Source: Dysgonomonadaceae bacterium zrk40 (GTDB lineage: Bacteria > Bacteroidota > Bacteroidia > Bacteroidales > Dysgonomonadaceae). Taken from it: 64,000 nt of DNA. Numbering within the stretch: position 1 is the first letter of the stretch; every line of letters starts with the position of its first letter. Below the pieces are notes generated by a model. That model did not search any database and was not told the DNA's origin. It worked only from the letters and a program-made list of their open reading frames with translations. Below are positions 36,662 through 46,783 of the stretch, one piece after another. Where the stretch lies: contig CP070276.1 in the NCBI GenBank assembly GCA_016916535.1, positions 1,240,001-1,304,000 of the forward strand, given 5' to 3'. Position numbers and translations under genes: made by a program.

Positions 36662-37768
36662 ATGGACAACAAAACCCTCTATCAGATCGCGCTCACGCTG
36701 ATGAAAGGTGTGGGGGTGATGCATGCCCGCAACCTGATGGAGATCGTGGGCGATGAGGAGGCGATCTTCCGGGAGAGCAGGCAGCGTCTCAAGGCCATCC
36801 CCCGACTCCCGGAGAAGGTGATCGATGAAATCCGCAACCCGGAAGTACTCCGGCGGGCAGAAAAGGAGCTTACCTTTGTCACGAAAAACAACCTGCAAAC
36901 CCTCTTTTTTACGGATCCCTCCTACCCGCAGCGGCTTACCCAATGCATCGATGCGCCGGTACTGCTCTACAGCAGGGGAGAGTGTGACCTGAACCGCAGC
37001 AAGGTGGTCAGCGTGGTGGGTACCCGCAATGCCACCCGCCAGGGAATCGAGTTCTGTGAAACATTCATCCGAGAGCTGTCGGAAAGCAATCCCGACATTC
37101 TGGTAGTAAGCGGACTGGCCTACGGCATTGATATCTGTGCCCACCGTTCGGCATTGAAACAAGGCCTCTCAACCGTGGCGGTACTGGCTCACGGCCTCGA
37201 CCGCATCTACCCCTCGCTGCATCGTCAGACTGCAGTAGAGATGCTGAAAGCAGGAGCACTGCTCACCGAGTTCCCCAGCGAGACCAACCCCGACAAGCAC
37301 AACTTCGTGAAGCGCAACCGCATCGTTGCCGGCATGGCAGACGCGGTAGTGGTAATTGAATCAGGAGTGAAGGGAGGATCGCTCACCACTGCCGACATTG
37401 CTAACTCCTACTTCCGTGAGGTGTTTGCCCTGCCGGGGCGCGTGAAAGACCCTATGTCGGCAGGCTGCAACCGCCTCATCGCGGACAACCAGGCGGTGTT
37501 GTTGCACAGCAGCCAACAGTTCCTCGCCCACATGGGATGGGAGAAACAGCCGGAGGTGAAAAAAGCGACACAGAAAGAGTTGTTCGCGGAGCTGACCGCG
37601 GAGGAAGAGCAGATATGCCAACTTTTGAGCCGACAAGAGTCGATGCAAGTCAACAACCTCTCCGTCGAGATGAACATTCCCGTCACAGAACTGTTCCTTA
37701 CCCTGCTGGAACTGGAAGTAAAAAAAGTGGTAAAAGCGCTGCCGGGCGGGGTTTATCGTTTGGCGTAA
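36662..37768 (+). CDS. dprA: DNA processing protein DprA (Smf)
   Basis: A 368-residue DprA, which loads RecA on incoming single-stranded DNA during transformation. An N-terminal helix-hairpin region (GVGVMHARNLMEIVG) is followed by the Rossmann fold (VVGTRNATRQGIEFCETF, VVSGLAYGIDICAHRSAL, VAVLAHGLDRIYPSLH, EFPSETNPDKHNFVKRNRIVAG) and a C-terminal winged-helix (about 300-368). recA lies only about 650 nt downstream on the same strand, a functional neighbour. Confidence 0.96.
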   Translation: MDNKTLYQIALTLMKGVGVMHARNLMEIVGDEEAIFRESRQRLKAIPRLPEKVIDEIRNPEVLRRAEKELTFVTKNNLQTLFFTDPSYPQRLTQCIDAPVLLYSRGECDLNRSKVVSVVGTRNATRQGIEFCETFIRELSESNPDILVVSGLAYGIDICAHRSALKQGLSTVAVLAHGLDRIYPSLHRQTAVEMLKAGALLTEFPSETNPDKHNFVKRNRIVAGMADAVVVIESGVKGGSLTTADIANSYFREVFALPGRVKDPMSAGCNRLIADNQAVLLHSSQQFLAHMGWEKQPEVKKATQKELFAELTAEEEQICQLLSRQESMQVNNLSVEMNIPVTELFLTLLELEVKKVVKALPGGVYRLA

Positions 37769-37811
37769 AAAAGCACCGTTCATCCTTTCGTTTCATCTGA
37801 ACTTTTTTTTA

Positions 37812-37819
37812 TATCTTTG
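37812..37819 (+). promoter_or_regulatory. Candidate -7 box for bcp
   Basis: TATCTTTG matches TAnnTTTG and would start transcription near 37826, about 20 nt before the ATG. The -33 region is T-rich but without a clear TTTG at the right spacing. Confidence 0.5.
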
Positions 37820-37846
37820 AGAACGAAACTCATTTAATAAAAATCA

Positions 37847-38305
37847 ATGGCATTACACATTGGACACAGGATACCGGAAGAACTTGGAACCGACCAGCAT
37901 GGAGATCCGGTGAAAGCAAGTCATCATGCCGGCAGGAAGCTGGCCATCTACTTCTACCCGAAAGACAACACCCCCGGGTGTACTGCCCAGGCTTGTAGTC
38001 TGCGCGACGGGTACAGTGACCTGCAACAGGCGGGTTACGAGGTTTTGGGGGTCAGCGTAGACAGCGAAGCATCCCATCAGAAGTTTATCAACAAGCATAC
38101 ATTGCCCTTCCCGCTGATTGCCGATACCGAAAAAGAGTTGGTGCAACTGTTCGGCGTGTGGCAAGAGAAGACCATGATGGGCAAAAGATATATGGGAACG
38201 GTGCGAACCACTTTCCTGACAGATGAGCAGGGTGTGATCACCCATGTGCTGGCAGGACGTGAAGTGGATACGAAGAACCATGCTGTACAGATCCTGGGCA
38301 GCTGA
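37847..38305 (+). CDS. bcp: Thiol peroxidase, BCP/PrxQ type
   Basis: 152 residues of an atypical two-Cys peroxiredoxin that reduces peroxides using thioredoxin. The peroxidatic Cys 45 and resolving Cys 50 are in NTPGCTAQACSLRDG, and the active-site Arg region is GTVRTTFLTDEQG. The fold positions YPKDNTPGCTAQA and VSVDSEASHQKF are as expected. It is a stand-alone gene with its own promoter between dprA and recA. Confidence 0.95.
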   Translation: MALHIGHRIPEELGTDQHGDPVKASHHAGRKLAIYFYPKDNTPGCTAQACSLRDGYSDLQQAGYEVLGVSVDSEASHQKFINKHTLPFPLIADTEKELVQLFGVWQEKTMMGKRYMGTVRTTFLTDEQGVITHVLAGREVDTKNHAVQILGS

Positions 38306-38415
38306 TAGCAATTCAAATCGGGTTTTTACTCCCCACGACATCCTCTTTGCCAAGCTGGTTTCAAAAGTGATTGCCGCCGGGGTATCATGCTAAAAAGAAA
38401 CAAACCAACAACATT

Positions 38416-39429
38416 ATGGAACAGGAAAAAGAGAACAAGAACAGTGAGAAGCTGAAAGCACTGCGGGCAGCGATGGACAAGATAGAGAAGACATACGGCA
38501 AGGGATCCATCATGATGATGGGCGATGAGAAGGTTGAGGAGGTGCCGGTCATCTCCTCCGGTTCCATCGGGCTGAACGTCGCTTTGGGCGTGGGGGGATA
38601 CCCACGTGGCAGGGTGATAGAGATCTACGGACCGGAATCTTCGGGTAAGACCACCCTGGCCATTCATGCCATCGCCGAGGCGCAGAAGGCGGGAGGGGTA
38701 GCAGCCTTCATCGATGCGGAGCATGCCTTCGACCGTTTTTATGCCGAGAAGCTGGGAGTAGACACCGACGAGTTGCTCATCTCCCAGCCTAGCAGTGGCG
38801 AGGAGGCACTCGAGATCGCAGAGCAACTGATACGCTCTTCTGCGGTCGATATCATCGTGATCGACTCGGTAGCGGCGCTCACACCGAAAAAGGAGATCGA
38901 GGGAGACATGGGCGACTCCAATGTAGGCCTACAGGCACGCCTGATGTCGCAGGCACTGCGCAAGCTCACCTCAGCCATCAGCAAGACCAATACCACCTGC
39001 ATCTTCATTAACCAGCTGCGCGAGAAGATCGGCGTGATGTTCGGCAATCCCGAGACCACCACCGGTGGTAACGCATTGAAGTTCTATGCCTCGGTGCGAC
39101 TCGACATCCGGGGAAACGGATCCCCCATCAAGGATGGTGAGGAACAGATCGGTCGCCCCACCCGTGTCAGGGTGGTGAAGAACAAGGTGGCACCTCCCTT
39201 CCGTAAAGCTGAGTTTGACATCATGTACGGTGAGGGCATCTCCCGTACCGGTGAGATCATCGACCTGGGATCGGAGCTCAACATCATCAAGAAGAGTGGC
39301 TCCTGGTATAGCTACAACGACACCAAGCTGGGACAGGGACGCGATGCCGCCAAGCTGGCCGTCAGAGACAATCCCGAGTTGGCCGAGGAACTGGAACGTT
39401 TGGTCTTTGAAGCATTGAAAAGTAAGTAA
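38416..39429 (+). CDS. recA: Recombinase RecA
   Basis: 337 residues from ATG 38416; an in-frame ATG at 38371 would add 15 residues that do not look like RecA. Walker A is GPESSGKTT (about 65-73), Walker [11 protein letters not shown], the L2 DNA-binding loop region [30 protein letters not shown], and a C-terminal acidic helix. It drives strand exchange and LexA-type co-proteolysis. No LexA-box-like palindrome is obvious in the 110-nt upstream gap. A strong terminator follows. Confidence 0.98.
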   Translation: MEQEKENKNSEKLKALRAAMDKIEKTYGKGSIMMMGDEKVEEVPVISSGSIGLNVALGVGGYPRGRVIEIYGPESSGKTTLAIHAIAEAQKAGGVAAFIDAEHAFDRFYAEKLGVDTDELLISQPSSGEEALEIAEQLIRSSAVDIIVIDSVAALTPKKEIEGDMGDSNVGLQARLMSQALRKLTSAISKTNTTCIFINQLREKIGVMFGNPETTTGGNALKFYASVRLDIRGNGSPIKDGEEQIGRPTRVRVVKNKVAPPFRKAEFDIMYGEGISRTGEIIDLGSELNIIKKSGSWYSYNDTKLGQGRDAAKLAVRDNPELAEELERLVFEALKSK

Positions 39430-39442
39430 GCATACGAACCGA

Positions 39443-39476
39443 AGCGAGATCCCCAAAGGGGAGTCTCGCTTTTTTC
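39443..39476 (+). terminator. Rho-independent terminator after recA
   Basis: AGCGAGATCCCC (39443-39454) pairs with GGGGAGTCTCGCT (39458-39470) around AAA, with one bulge, followed by TTTTTTC. Confidence 0.9.
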
Positions 39477-39544
39477 TGGAGCCAATCGGCCAACAGACAA
39501 ATCATTCATCCAATCTATTCATTATCTCAATACAGAATCAAACC

Positions 39545-41533
39545 ATGCAACCATATCGATCATTGACCGAAGCAGAGATCCGGGCACTGCGGCAGAACGG
39601 GTGTAGCAGCACCGACTGGGATTCCGTCAGGGTGAAGGAAGGATTTCTTCCCGACCATATCAGACACACTCAGTTCTCCGGGAATATTGAGCTTGGACTT
39701 TTTGACAAGGAGTTTCCGCTAGCCGGGGGATTGAAGAAACATGCCGGCATCAGCCATGCGGTGCTTCACAATTGCACTGTGGGAGACAATGTAGTGATCG
39801 AAAACGTACAGAACTACATTGCCAACTACACCATCAGCGACGATTGCTTCATTCAGAATGTAGATGTGATCATGGTAGATGGCTTCACCAATTTCGGTAA
39901 CGGAGTGGAAGTCTGCGTGTTGAATGAAACTGGCGGTCGGGAGGTGCACATCAACGACAAGCTGTCTGCACATTTTGCTTATATCTACTCACTCTACCGT
40001 CACCGACCGGTGCTGATTGAGCGAATGAAAGCAATCATTGACCACTACTGCGACAAACATGCTTCCGACAGGGGCTCCATCGGTATCGGTTGCAAGATTG
40101 TCAATGTGGGCTATATCAAGAACGTGCGTATTGGTGCACACACCATGATCACAGGTGCAATGAAGTTGAAGAACGGCAGCATCAACAGCAACGAACATGA
40201 TCCGGTATACATTGGGCGTAATGTGATCGCTGAAGACTTTATCATCTCCTCCGGCACCACTGTCGACGGGGGGTCTTTCATTACCCGATGCTTCATTGGC
40301 CAGGCCTGTCATATCGATCATGGTTATTCCGCTTCAGACTCTCTTTTCTTCAGCAATTGCCAGGGAGAAAACGGAGAGGCTTGTGCACTTTTTGCCGGTC
40401 CCTACACGGTGACACACCACAAGTCAACACTACTGATCGCCGGGATGTTCTCATTCATGAATGCCGGCTCAGGATCGAACCAGAGCAACCACATGTACAA
40501 GCTGGGGCCCATCCACCAGGGGATCGTGGAGAGAGGAGCCAAGACCACCAGCAACTCCTACGTGTTGTGGCCAGCCAAGGTAGGAGCATTCTCACTCATC
40601 CTGGGACGTCATTATCAACATGCTGACACCTCCAACCTGCCCTTCTCCTATCTTGTGGAAAAGGATAACAGCACCTACATCGCTCCGGCTGTCAATCTGC
40701 GGAGCGTGGGCACTATCCGCGATGCCAAGAAATGGCCCGAAAGGGACAAACGGAAGGACCCCGACAAGCTGGACTGCATCAACTTCAACCTGCTCAGTCC
40801 TTATACCATTCAAAAGGTTTTTGCCGGAATGGAAATCCTCCGCAACCTACAGGCCACCGCCGGAGAAACCTCCGAGATCTACACTTATCAGAGTTGTATC
40901 ATCACCAACAGGGCACTTAAACGAGGATTGGAGCTTTACGAGATCATCATCCACAAGTTCCTCGGCAACTCCATCATCAAACGTTTGGAAGGAACGAAAT
41001 TCAACAGCAATGAAGAGATACGGGAACGACTCACTCCCGGCAACACACCGGGTCTGGGAGAATGGGTGGATCTCTCCGGGCTGATCGCCCCCAAGACAGA
41101 GATTGACACACTGTTGAACCGTATTGAGTCGGGTGAGATCACAAGACTACAGGAGATTAACGAGGTGTTTGCAACGTTGCACGCTACTTACTATGTGAAC
41201 GAATGGACCTGGGCATGGGACAAGATTCTATCATTCTACCACCTCACCCACGAAACCATCACCGCAGCAGATGTAATCCGCATCGTCAAGAAATGGGAGG
41301 AGAGCGTTGTCAGTCTCGATGAGATGATCTACAGCGATGCACGCAAGGAATTCTCACTCTCCTTCAAGACCGGCTTCGGTGCCGACGGCAACATACAGGA
41401 GAAAGCACTCGACTTTGAGTATGTACGTGGTGTTTTCGATAAAAATCCTTTTGTCATTGCCACACTCAAGCACATTGAAGTGAAAAAGGCACTGGGTGCA
41501 GAACTGATTGAACGGATCAGCCATATAGGATAG
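39545..41533 (+). CDS. DUF4954 protein, left-handed beta-helix type
   Basis: 662 residues of a family common in Bacteroidetes. The central region (about 60-330) shows hexapeptide-like turns (VGDNVVIENVQNYIANYTIS, GIGCKIVNVGYIKNVRIGAH, YIGRNVIAEDFIISSG), typical of left-handed beta-helix acyl or sugar-nucleotide transferases. A helical C-terminal part follows (about 430-662). No catalytic assignment is firm. It lies 25 nt before the serine acetyltransferase gene, another hexapeptide-repeat enzyme. Shared transcription with cysteine synthesis is suggested by spacing alone. Confidence 0.85.
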   Translation: MQPYRSLTEAEIRALRQNGCSSTDWDSVRVKEGFLPDHIRHTQFSGNIELGLFDKEFPLAGGLKKHAGISHAVLHNCTVGDNVVIENVQNYIANYTISDDCFIQNVDVIMVDGFTNFGNGVEVCVLNETGGREVHINDKLSAHFAYIYSLYRHRPVLIERMKAIIDHYCDKHASDRGSIGIGCKIVNVGYIKNVRIGAHTMITGAMKLKNGSINSNEHDPVYIGRNVIAEDFIISSGTTVDGGSFITRCFIGQACHIDHGYSASDSLFFSNCQGENGEACALFAGPYTVTHHKSTLLIAGMFSFMNAGSGSNQSNHMYKLGPIHQGIVERGAKTTSNSYVLWPAKVGAFSLILGRHYQHADTSNLPFSYLVEKDNSTYIAPAVNLRSVGTIRDAKKWPERDKRKDPDKLDCINFNLLSPYTIQKVFAGMEILRNLQATAGETSEIYTYQSCIITNRALKRGLELYEIIIHKFLGNSIIKRLEGTKFNSNEEIRERLTPGNTPGLGEWVDLSGLIAPKTEIDTLLNRIESGEITRLQEINEVFATLHATYYVNEWTWAWDKILSFYHLTHETITAADVIRIVKKWEESVVSLDEMIYSDARKEFSLSFKTGFGADGNIQEKALDFEYVRGVFDKNPFVIATLKHIEVKKALGAELIERISHIG

Positions 41534-41558
41534 GGAAATTTTAAACAAGAAGTGACAA

Positions 41559-42380
41559 ATGACCGACAAAACACTTGAACTGATCACAAAATTCAGTCCA
41601 AAGCTCATCAACATACCTGTCAACAAGTGCGAACTGGAAGAGGTGATCGACACACTGATCAACCTGATGTTCCCCATCTGTAACTGCCCCGAAGATTTGC
41701 ATGTGCAGGAGGGGCTTAAAACAGCGGCAGATAAATTGCATGCCAACATCACCACGCTCCACAACCGACAGTCAGCCGATGAAAAGACAGAAGCCTTTTT
41801 CGCGCTCTACCCCGCTTTACAGGAACGGCTCTACAAAGATGCCGCCTGTTATTTGCAATATGACCCTGCGGCGAAGAGCCTGGAGGAGGTGGTGATCACC
41901 TACCCCGGCTTCTATGCGCTCTGTGCGCACCGCATCGCACATGCACTCTATCAATTGGGACTTCCACTCATCTCCCGCCTCTTCTCCGAACATGCCCATG
42001 CCAAGGTGGGCATTGACATCCACCCTGCTGCCCGTATCGGGAAGAATTTCTTCATGGATCACGGCACCGGCATCGTGATTGGTGAGACTGCGGAGATCGG
42101 CGACAACGTGAAGATTTACCAGGGAGTGACGCTGGGAGCCCTCTACGTGGAGAAGAAGCTCTCCGACGTTAAACGGCACCCCACCGTGGAGGATAACGTG
42201 GTTATCTACGCCAACGCCACCATACTCGGGGGAGAAACGGTGATCGGTCACGACTCGGTGATCGGAGGCGGAGCCTGGCTCACCCAGAGCGTAATCCCCT
42301 ACTCTTTGGTCTACAACTCGGTAGATGTAAAAATCCGCACTGTGAAAGATTTCGATGAACCCCACAACTTCGTCATTTGA
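41559..42380 (+). CDS. cysE: Serine O-acetyltransferase (EpsC/CysE type)
   Basis: 273 residues. A helical N-terminal domain (about 1-130) precedes the hexapeptide beta-helix with the SAT signature GIDIHPAARIGKNFFMDHGT and VIGETAEIGDNVKIYQGVTLGA. It makes O-acetylserine from serine and acetyl-CoA, the first step of cysteine synthesis. The next gene, 49 nt on, is the O-acetylserine sulfhydrylase that uses its product. The C-terminus (KIRTVKDFDEPHNFVI) ends in Ile, the residue that inserts into the CysK active site in cysteine synthase complexes. Confidence 0.94.
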   Translation: MTDKTLELITKFSPKLINIPVNKCELEEVIDTLINLMFPICNCPEDLHVQEGLKTAADKLHANITTLHNRQSADEKTEAFFALYPALQERLYKDAACYLQYDPAAKSLEEVVITYPGFYALCAHRIAHALYQLGLPLISRLFSEHAHAKVGIDIHPAARIGKNFFMDHGTGIVIGETAEIGDNVKIYQGVTLGALYVEKKLSDVKRHPTVEDNVVIYANATILGGETVIGHDSVIGGGAWLTQSVIPYSLVYNSVDVKIRTVKDFDEPHNFVI

Positions 42381-42429
42381 CCCTTCAACAGATCAACATA
42401 TCATTTAATCAACGAATCATCACACCAAC

Positions 42430-43338
42430 ATGAAGTACAGCAATATTCTGAAGGCCGTGGGCAATACGCCACATGTTCAACTGAAACACCTTTTCCCCAA
42501 TCAGGAGGTATGGATCAAGCTTGAGAAGCAGAACCCTGCCGGCAGCATCAAGGACCGCATCGCCTTGGCGATGGTGGAGGATGCAGAGCGCAGAGGCATC
42601 ATCCACCCGGGTGACACCATCATCGAACCTACCTCCGGCAATACCGGTGTCGGTCTCGCCTTTGTAGGAGCCACAAAAGGTTACCGGGTAATCATCGTGA
42701 TGCCTGAGTCGATGTCGGTAGAGCGGCGCCGCCTGGTAGCGCTCTATGGTGCGGAGCTGGTGCTCACACCCCGCGAGAAGGGGATGAAGGGAGCCATCGC
42801 CAGGGCTGAAGAGCTGCAGCAAGAGATACCCGGCTCCTGGATTCCCCAACAGTTTACCAACGAAGCCAATCCGCGTATTCATGCAGAGACTACCGCACAG
42901 GAGATCCTGGCAGACTTTCCGGAGGGTTTGGATTACCTGATCACCGGCATGGGTACCGGTGGACATATCACCGGTGTGGGCAGGGAGCTGAAGAGAGCAT
43001 TTCCTTCGCTGCAGGTGATTGGCGTGGAGCCTGCTGATTCACCCATCATCACCGAGGGGCGGTCGGGACCGCATGCCCTGCAAGGTATTGGAGCTGGGTT
43101 CATTCCCGACACTCTCGACATCACAATACTCGACAGCGTGATCAAGATAGAGAAAGAGGAAGCATACAGATTTGCGCAGCTGTTGGCACGTGAAGAAGGC
43201 ATTCTTGGGGGTATCTCCACCGGCGCCTCACTGGCAGCAGTGGCACGTAAAATAACCGAACTGAAAGAGCTAAAACGAATTCTCACCTTTAACTATGACA
43301 CGGGTGAGCGTTATCTCTCCATAGAAAAACTATTCTGA
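42430..43338 (+). CDS. cysK: Cysteine synthase (O-acetylserine sulfhydrylase)
   Basis: A 302-residue PLP enzyme of fold type II. The PLP-Lys is in [14 protein letters not shown] (about 41), the substrate loop is [12 protein letters not shown], and the phosphate-binding loop is [12 protein letters not shown]. It combines O-acetylserine with sulfide to give cysteine. The SAT gene immediately upstream makes its substrate. CysK and CysM types cannot be told apart with certainty; pairing with an Ile-ending SAT favours CysK. Confidence 0.94.
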   Translation: MKYSNILKAVGNTPHVQLKHLFPNQEVWIKLEKQNPAGSIKDRIALAMVEDAERRGIIHPGDTIIEPTSGNTGVGLAFVGATKGYRVIIVMPESMSVERRRLVALYGAELVLTPREKGMKGAIARAEELQQEIPGSWIPQQFTNEANPRIHAETTAQEILADFPEGLDYLITGMGTGGHITGVGRELKRAFPSLQVIGVEPADSPIITEGRSGPHALQGIGAGFIPDTLDITILDSVIKIEKEEAYRFAQLLAREEGILGGISTGASLAAVARKITELKELKRILTFNYDTGERYLSIEKLF

Positions 43339-43346
43339 GAATCGAT

Positions 43347-43366
43347 CCTTGGCAGTAAATCCAAGG
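43347..43366. terminator. Small hairpin between convergent cysK and mfd
   Basis: CCTTGG (43347-43352) and CCAAGG (43361-43366) with an 8-nt loop lie in the 30-nt gap between the two stop codons. T tracts are lacking on both sides, so termination is uncertain. Confidence 0.35.
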
Positions 43367-43368
43367 GT

Positions 43369-46300
43369 TCAAGCAGTGCGGGTGAGCATCTCCTCCAGAA
43401 TTGAGACAGCTGTCTCTACACTGTTCACGTTGCGGATCACCACGGAACGCTTTTTCCCTTTCTCCCGCAACTGGCATTGACGGGCGTACTGTTGCACGTA
43501 GAGCAGCAGCTTGTCGAAAGCGGCCGAACGGTAATAAGGTGAGTCGGGATCATTGATCAGGTTGAGGGTCATCTGGTTGTTCTTGAGGACCACCTTCTCC
43601 ATGCCGAGCGACTTGGCCAGACGACGCAGCCGTACGATGCGAATCAGCTCTCTGCCCTGTGAAGGTATCTTACCGAAGCGGTCCTCCAGTCGCGAGGTGA
43701 AATCGAGGATCTCAGTTTCTGTTTCGATATTGTCCAGCTCGCGATAGATTGCGACCCGTTCCGCATCGTTGGGAATGTACATCACCGGGAACATCAGCTC
43801 CAGGTCACTCTCCACCAATACATCCTCCACGAACTCCTGCTCTTCTGCCTTAGCCTCCTGTTCGTCGCGGTAAAGGTCTGCAAACTCCTCTTTGCGCAGC
43901 TCCTGTACAGCCTCGGTGAGAATCTTACGGTAGGTCTCATACCCCAGGTCGGCGATGAAGCCACTCTGCTCGGCACCCAGCAGGTTACCCGCACCCCGGA
44001 TATCGAGGTCCTGCATGGCGATGTGGATACCGCTGCCCAGTTCGGAGAAGTTCTCGATGGCCTGCAGGCGGCGACGCGAGTCGGCGCTCAGTGTGTAGAG
44101 CGGTGGAGCCAGCAGGTAGCAGAAAGCCTTGCGGTTGCTGCGTCCCACCCTGCCGCGCAGCTGATGGAGGTCGCTCAACCCGAAGTTCTGCGCATCGATT
44201 ACGATGATGGTGTTGACGTTGGGCATGTCGATGCCCGACTCGATGATTGTGGTGGCGATCAGCAGATCCTGTTCGTGGTCCATGAAATCGGCGATCACCC
44301 CCTCCAGCTTCTTGGGGTCCATCTGACCGTGTCCCACGGCAATCCGCACATCCGGGATCTCCCGCTTGATGAGTGCCTCCAGCTCATAGATATTCTGGAT
44401 GCGGTTGTTCACGATAAAAACCTGTCCGTTGCGACTCATCTCAAAGTTGATGGCATCGCGGATGATCTCAATGTCAAAGGTGTGCACCTCCGTCTGTACC
44501 GGATAGCGGTTGGGAGGAGGGGTACCGATGGTAGAGAGGTCGCGTGATCCCATCAGTGAGAACTGGAGGGTACGGGGGATGGGGGTGGCAGTCATGGTGA
44601 GCGTGTCGACATTCACCTTGAGCTGTTTCAGCTTCTCCTTCACCGAGACGCCGAACTTCTGCTCTTCGTCGATGATGAGCAGTCCCAGGTCCTTGAACTG
44701 CACATCCTTGCCCACGAGCCGGTGTGTCCCGATCAGGATGTCTATCTTACCCTCCTTCAGGTTGGCCAGGATCTCCTTCTGTTCCTTGCTGCTGCGTGCA
44801 CGGCTCAGGTAATCCACCTTCACCGGGAAGCTGGCGAGGCGGTCGTGAAAGGTGTGGTAGTGCTGGGTGGCCAACACGGTGGTGGGCACCAGCACGGCTG
44901 TCTGCTTGCCGTCTGTTGCCGCCTTGAAGGCAGCGCGCACGGCGATCTCGGTCTTGCCGAAGCCCACGTCGCCGCAGATCAGCCGATCCATGGGTTGCTC
45001 GCTCTGCATATCCGCCTTCACGTCGCGTGTTGCTTTTATCTGGTCGGGGGTATCCTCATACATGAAAGAGGCCTCCAGCTCGGTCTGCAGGTAGGAGTCG
45101 CGTGAGTAGGCGTAACCCTTCTCCTCCTGACGACGGGCATAGAGCTTGATCAGGTCGCGGGCGATATCCTTGATCTTCTTCTTGGTCCGTTCCTTCACCT
45201 TCTCCCAGGCGCCTGAACCCAGCTTGTTGAGCTGTGGCGACTCCCCCTCCTTACCCTTATACTTGGAGACCTTGTGCAGCGCGTGAATGGAGACGAACAC
45301 AGCATCGTTGTTGAGATAGGTGAGCTTGATCACCTCCTGCACCTTTTCTCCTATGCGCAAGCGCACCAGACCCGCGAAGCGGCCGATGCCGTGATCCATG
45401 TGCACCACGTAATCGCCCTGTTGCAACTGGTTGATCTCCTTCAGTGTGAGGGCGATCTTGCCGGTTCGTGCCTTATCCGATTTGAGGCTGTACTTGTGGA
45501 AACGGTCGAAAATCTGGTGGTCGGTGAAACAGCATATCTTCAGGTTCTCACAGGAGAAACCCTCATGCAGGGTCCTGTTGACCGGCACAAAGGGAATGGC
45601 AACATTGCGGTCCTCGAAGATATGATAGAGCCTTTTCTGCTGTTTCTCGCTGTCGCTCAGGATATAGAGTGTATACCCCTCATCGGTAAACTGATGGAGC
45701 GACTCGCTCAGCAAGTCGAAATTCTTGTGATAAAGGGGCTGCAGAGAGGTCTGAAAACGCAGCGTAGCGTCGGGTGTCTCCTGCATTCTCATATCAAAGC
45801 GTAGTTGACAGAAGGGTGCAATATGTCCAATGAACTCCTCGCGGGTAAGCATGTCAGCCTTTACAAAGGCCACATCCTTCGGGTCTATGTAAAGCTCATC
45901 CTGGTTGAGCGACTCCACACGGCTGGCTATCCAGCGCATATCCTCCACGCCAATTACTGTCTGTGCCGGCAGCGAATCAAAAAGGGAGGCATGTAAACCA
46001 CCGTTACGGCTGAACTCTGGCACGATGCGCACCTCACTGAGCTTCTCTTTGGAGAGCTGAGTTTCCAAGTCGAAGCTGCGGATGGTTTCCACCTCATCTC
46101 CGAAGAAATCGATTCGGTAGGGAAGCTCGCCGGAAAAGGAGAATACATCGAGGATGCTTCCCCTCACGGCATACTGTCCCGGCTCATATACGTAATCGAC
46201 GTACTGAAAGCCATAGTAGCTGTCGAGCACCTCGCTGACGAAGGAGGCGTCAACCCGCTCTCCCGCCGATAGTTTCAGTGTCTTCTCCGCCAGCTGATCA

Positions 46301-46713
46301 CGTGAAACAGTCTTCTCTGCAAGTGCATCGGGATAGCTCACGATGATCAGCGATCCGGGGTCACCCTGCAAACGGCTAAGTGTTTCAGTGCGCAGTACCT
46401 CGTTGGCGGCATCGAGCTGCCCGTAGCGGGCCGCCCGCTTGTATGCGGAAGGGAAAAAGAGCACTTCGCTGGAACCGATCAGTTGTGTCAGGTCGTGATA
46501 GAAGTAACCGGCGGTCTCGGCATCGTTGAGAATGTAAAGATAGGTCCGGGGAGCTTTGCGGAAGAGCGAAACGGCAAAAAGCGCACGCGACGACCCCTGC
46601 AAACCTGTTACCGACAACAAGTGCACCTTGTCGAGCAATGAGCCTGCCGCAGCCATGTTGGGATGGAGATCCATCCGCTGCTGAAGTTGCGTAATGTCTA
46701 TTGTTTCAACCAT
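43369..46713 (-). CDS. mfd: Transcription-repair coupling factor Mfd
   Basis: A 1114-residue Mfd that removes stalled RNA polymerase and recruits UvrA. The N-terminal UvrB-like module (about 1-380) is followed by the RNA-polymerase-interacting domain (LKEINQLQQGDYVVHMDHGIGRFAGL) and the RecG-like translocase. The translocase has Walker A GDVGFGKTEIA, DEEQKFG (DExQ box), TATPIPRTL, and the C-terminal QLRGRVGRS. The C-terminal TRCF domain closes the protein. It diverges from the glycogen synthase gene; the two share a palindromic promoter region. Confidence 0.97.
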   Translation of the reverse strand: MVETIDITQLQQRMDLHPNMAAAGSLLDKVHLLSVTGLQGSSRALFAVSLFRKAPRTYLYILNDAETAGYFYHDLTQLIGSSEVLFFPSAYKRAARYGQLDAANEVLRTETLSRLQGDPGSLIIVSYPDALAEKTVSRDQLAEKTLKLSAGERVDASFVSEVLDSYYGFQYVDYVYEPGQYAVRGSILDVFSFSGELPYRIDFFGDEVETIRSFDLETQLSKEKLSEVRIVPEFSRNGGLHASLFDSLPAQTVIGVEDMRWIASRVESLNQDELYIDPKDVAFVKADMLTREEFIGHIAPFCQLRFDMRMQETPDATLRFQTSLQPLYHKNFDLLSESLHQFTDEGYTLYILSDSEKQQKRLYHIFEDRNVAIPFVPVNRTLHEGFSCENLKICCFTDHQIFDRFHKYSLKSDKARTGKIALTLKEINQLQQGDYVVHMDHGIGRFAGLVRLRIGEKVQEVIKLTYLNNDAVFVSIHALHKVSKYKGKEGESPQLNKLGSGAWEKVKERTKKKIKDIARDLIKLYARRQEEKGYAYSRDSYLQTELEASFMYEDTPDQIKATRDVKADMQSEQPMDRLICGDVGFGKTEIAVRAAFKAATDGKQTAVLVPTTVLATQHYHTFHDRLASFPVKVDYLSRARSSKEQKEILANLKEGKIDILIGTHRLVGKDVQFKDLGLLIIDEEQKFGVSVKEKLKQLKVNVDTLTMTATPIPRTLQFSLMGSRDLSTIGTPPPNRYPVQTEVHTFDIEIIRDAINFEMSRNGQVFIVNNRIQNIYELEALIKREIPDVRIAVGHGQMDPKKLEGVIADFMDHEQDLLIATTIIESGIDMPNVNTIIVIDAQNFGLSDLHQLRGRVGRSNRKAFCYLLAPPLYTLSADSRRRLQAIENFSELGSGIHIAMQDLDIRGAGNLLGAEQSGFIADLGYETYRKILTEAVQELRKEEFADLYRDEQEAKAEEQEFVEDVLVESDLELMFPVMYIPNDAERVAIYRELDNIETETEILDFTSRLEDRFGKIPSQGRELIRIVRLRRLAKSLGMEKVVLKNNQMTLNLINDPDSPYYRSAAFDKLLLYVQQYARQCQLREKGKKRSVVIRNVNSVETAVSILEEMLTRTA

Positions 46714-46726
46714 TCAGACGAAAGTG

Positions 46727-46756
46727 CAAAGGTAATTCTTTTTTTTATTACCTTTG
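46727..46756. promoter_or_regulatory. Palindromic divergent promoter between mfd and glycogen synthase
   Basis: CAAAGGTAAT (46727-46736) is the exact reverse complement of ATTACCTTTG (46747-46756), separated by ten mostly T bases. Each arm contains a TACCTTTG -7 box, facing mfd on the minus strand and glycogen synthase on the plus strand. Good -33 boxes are not seen on either side. Confidence 0.6.
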
Positions 46757-46783
46757 TCCTCATTCCAACAAGAAATAGATTTT

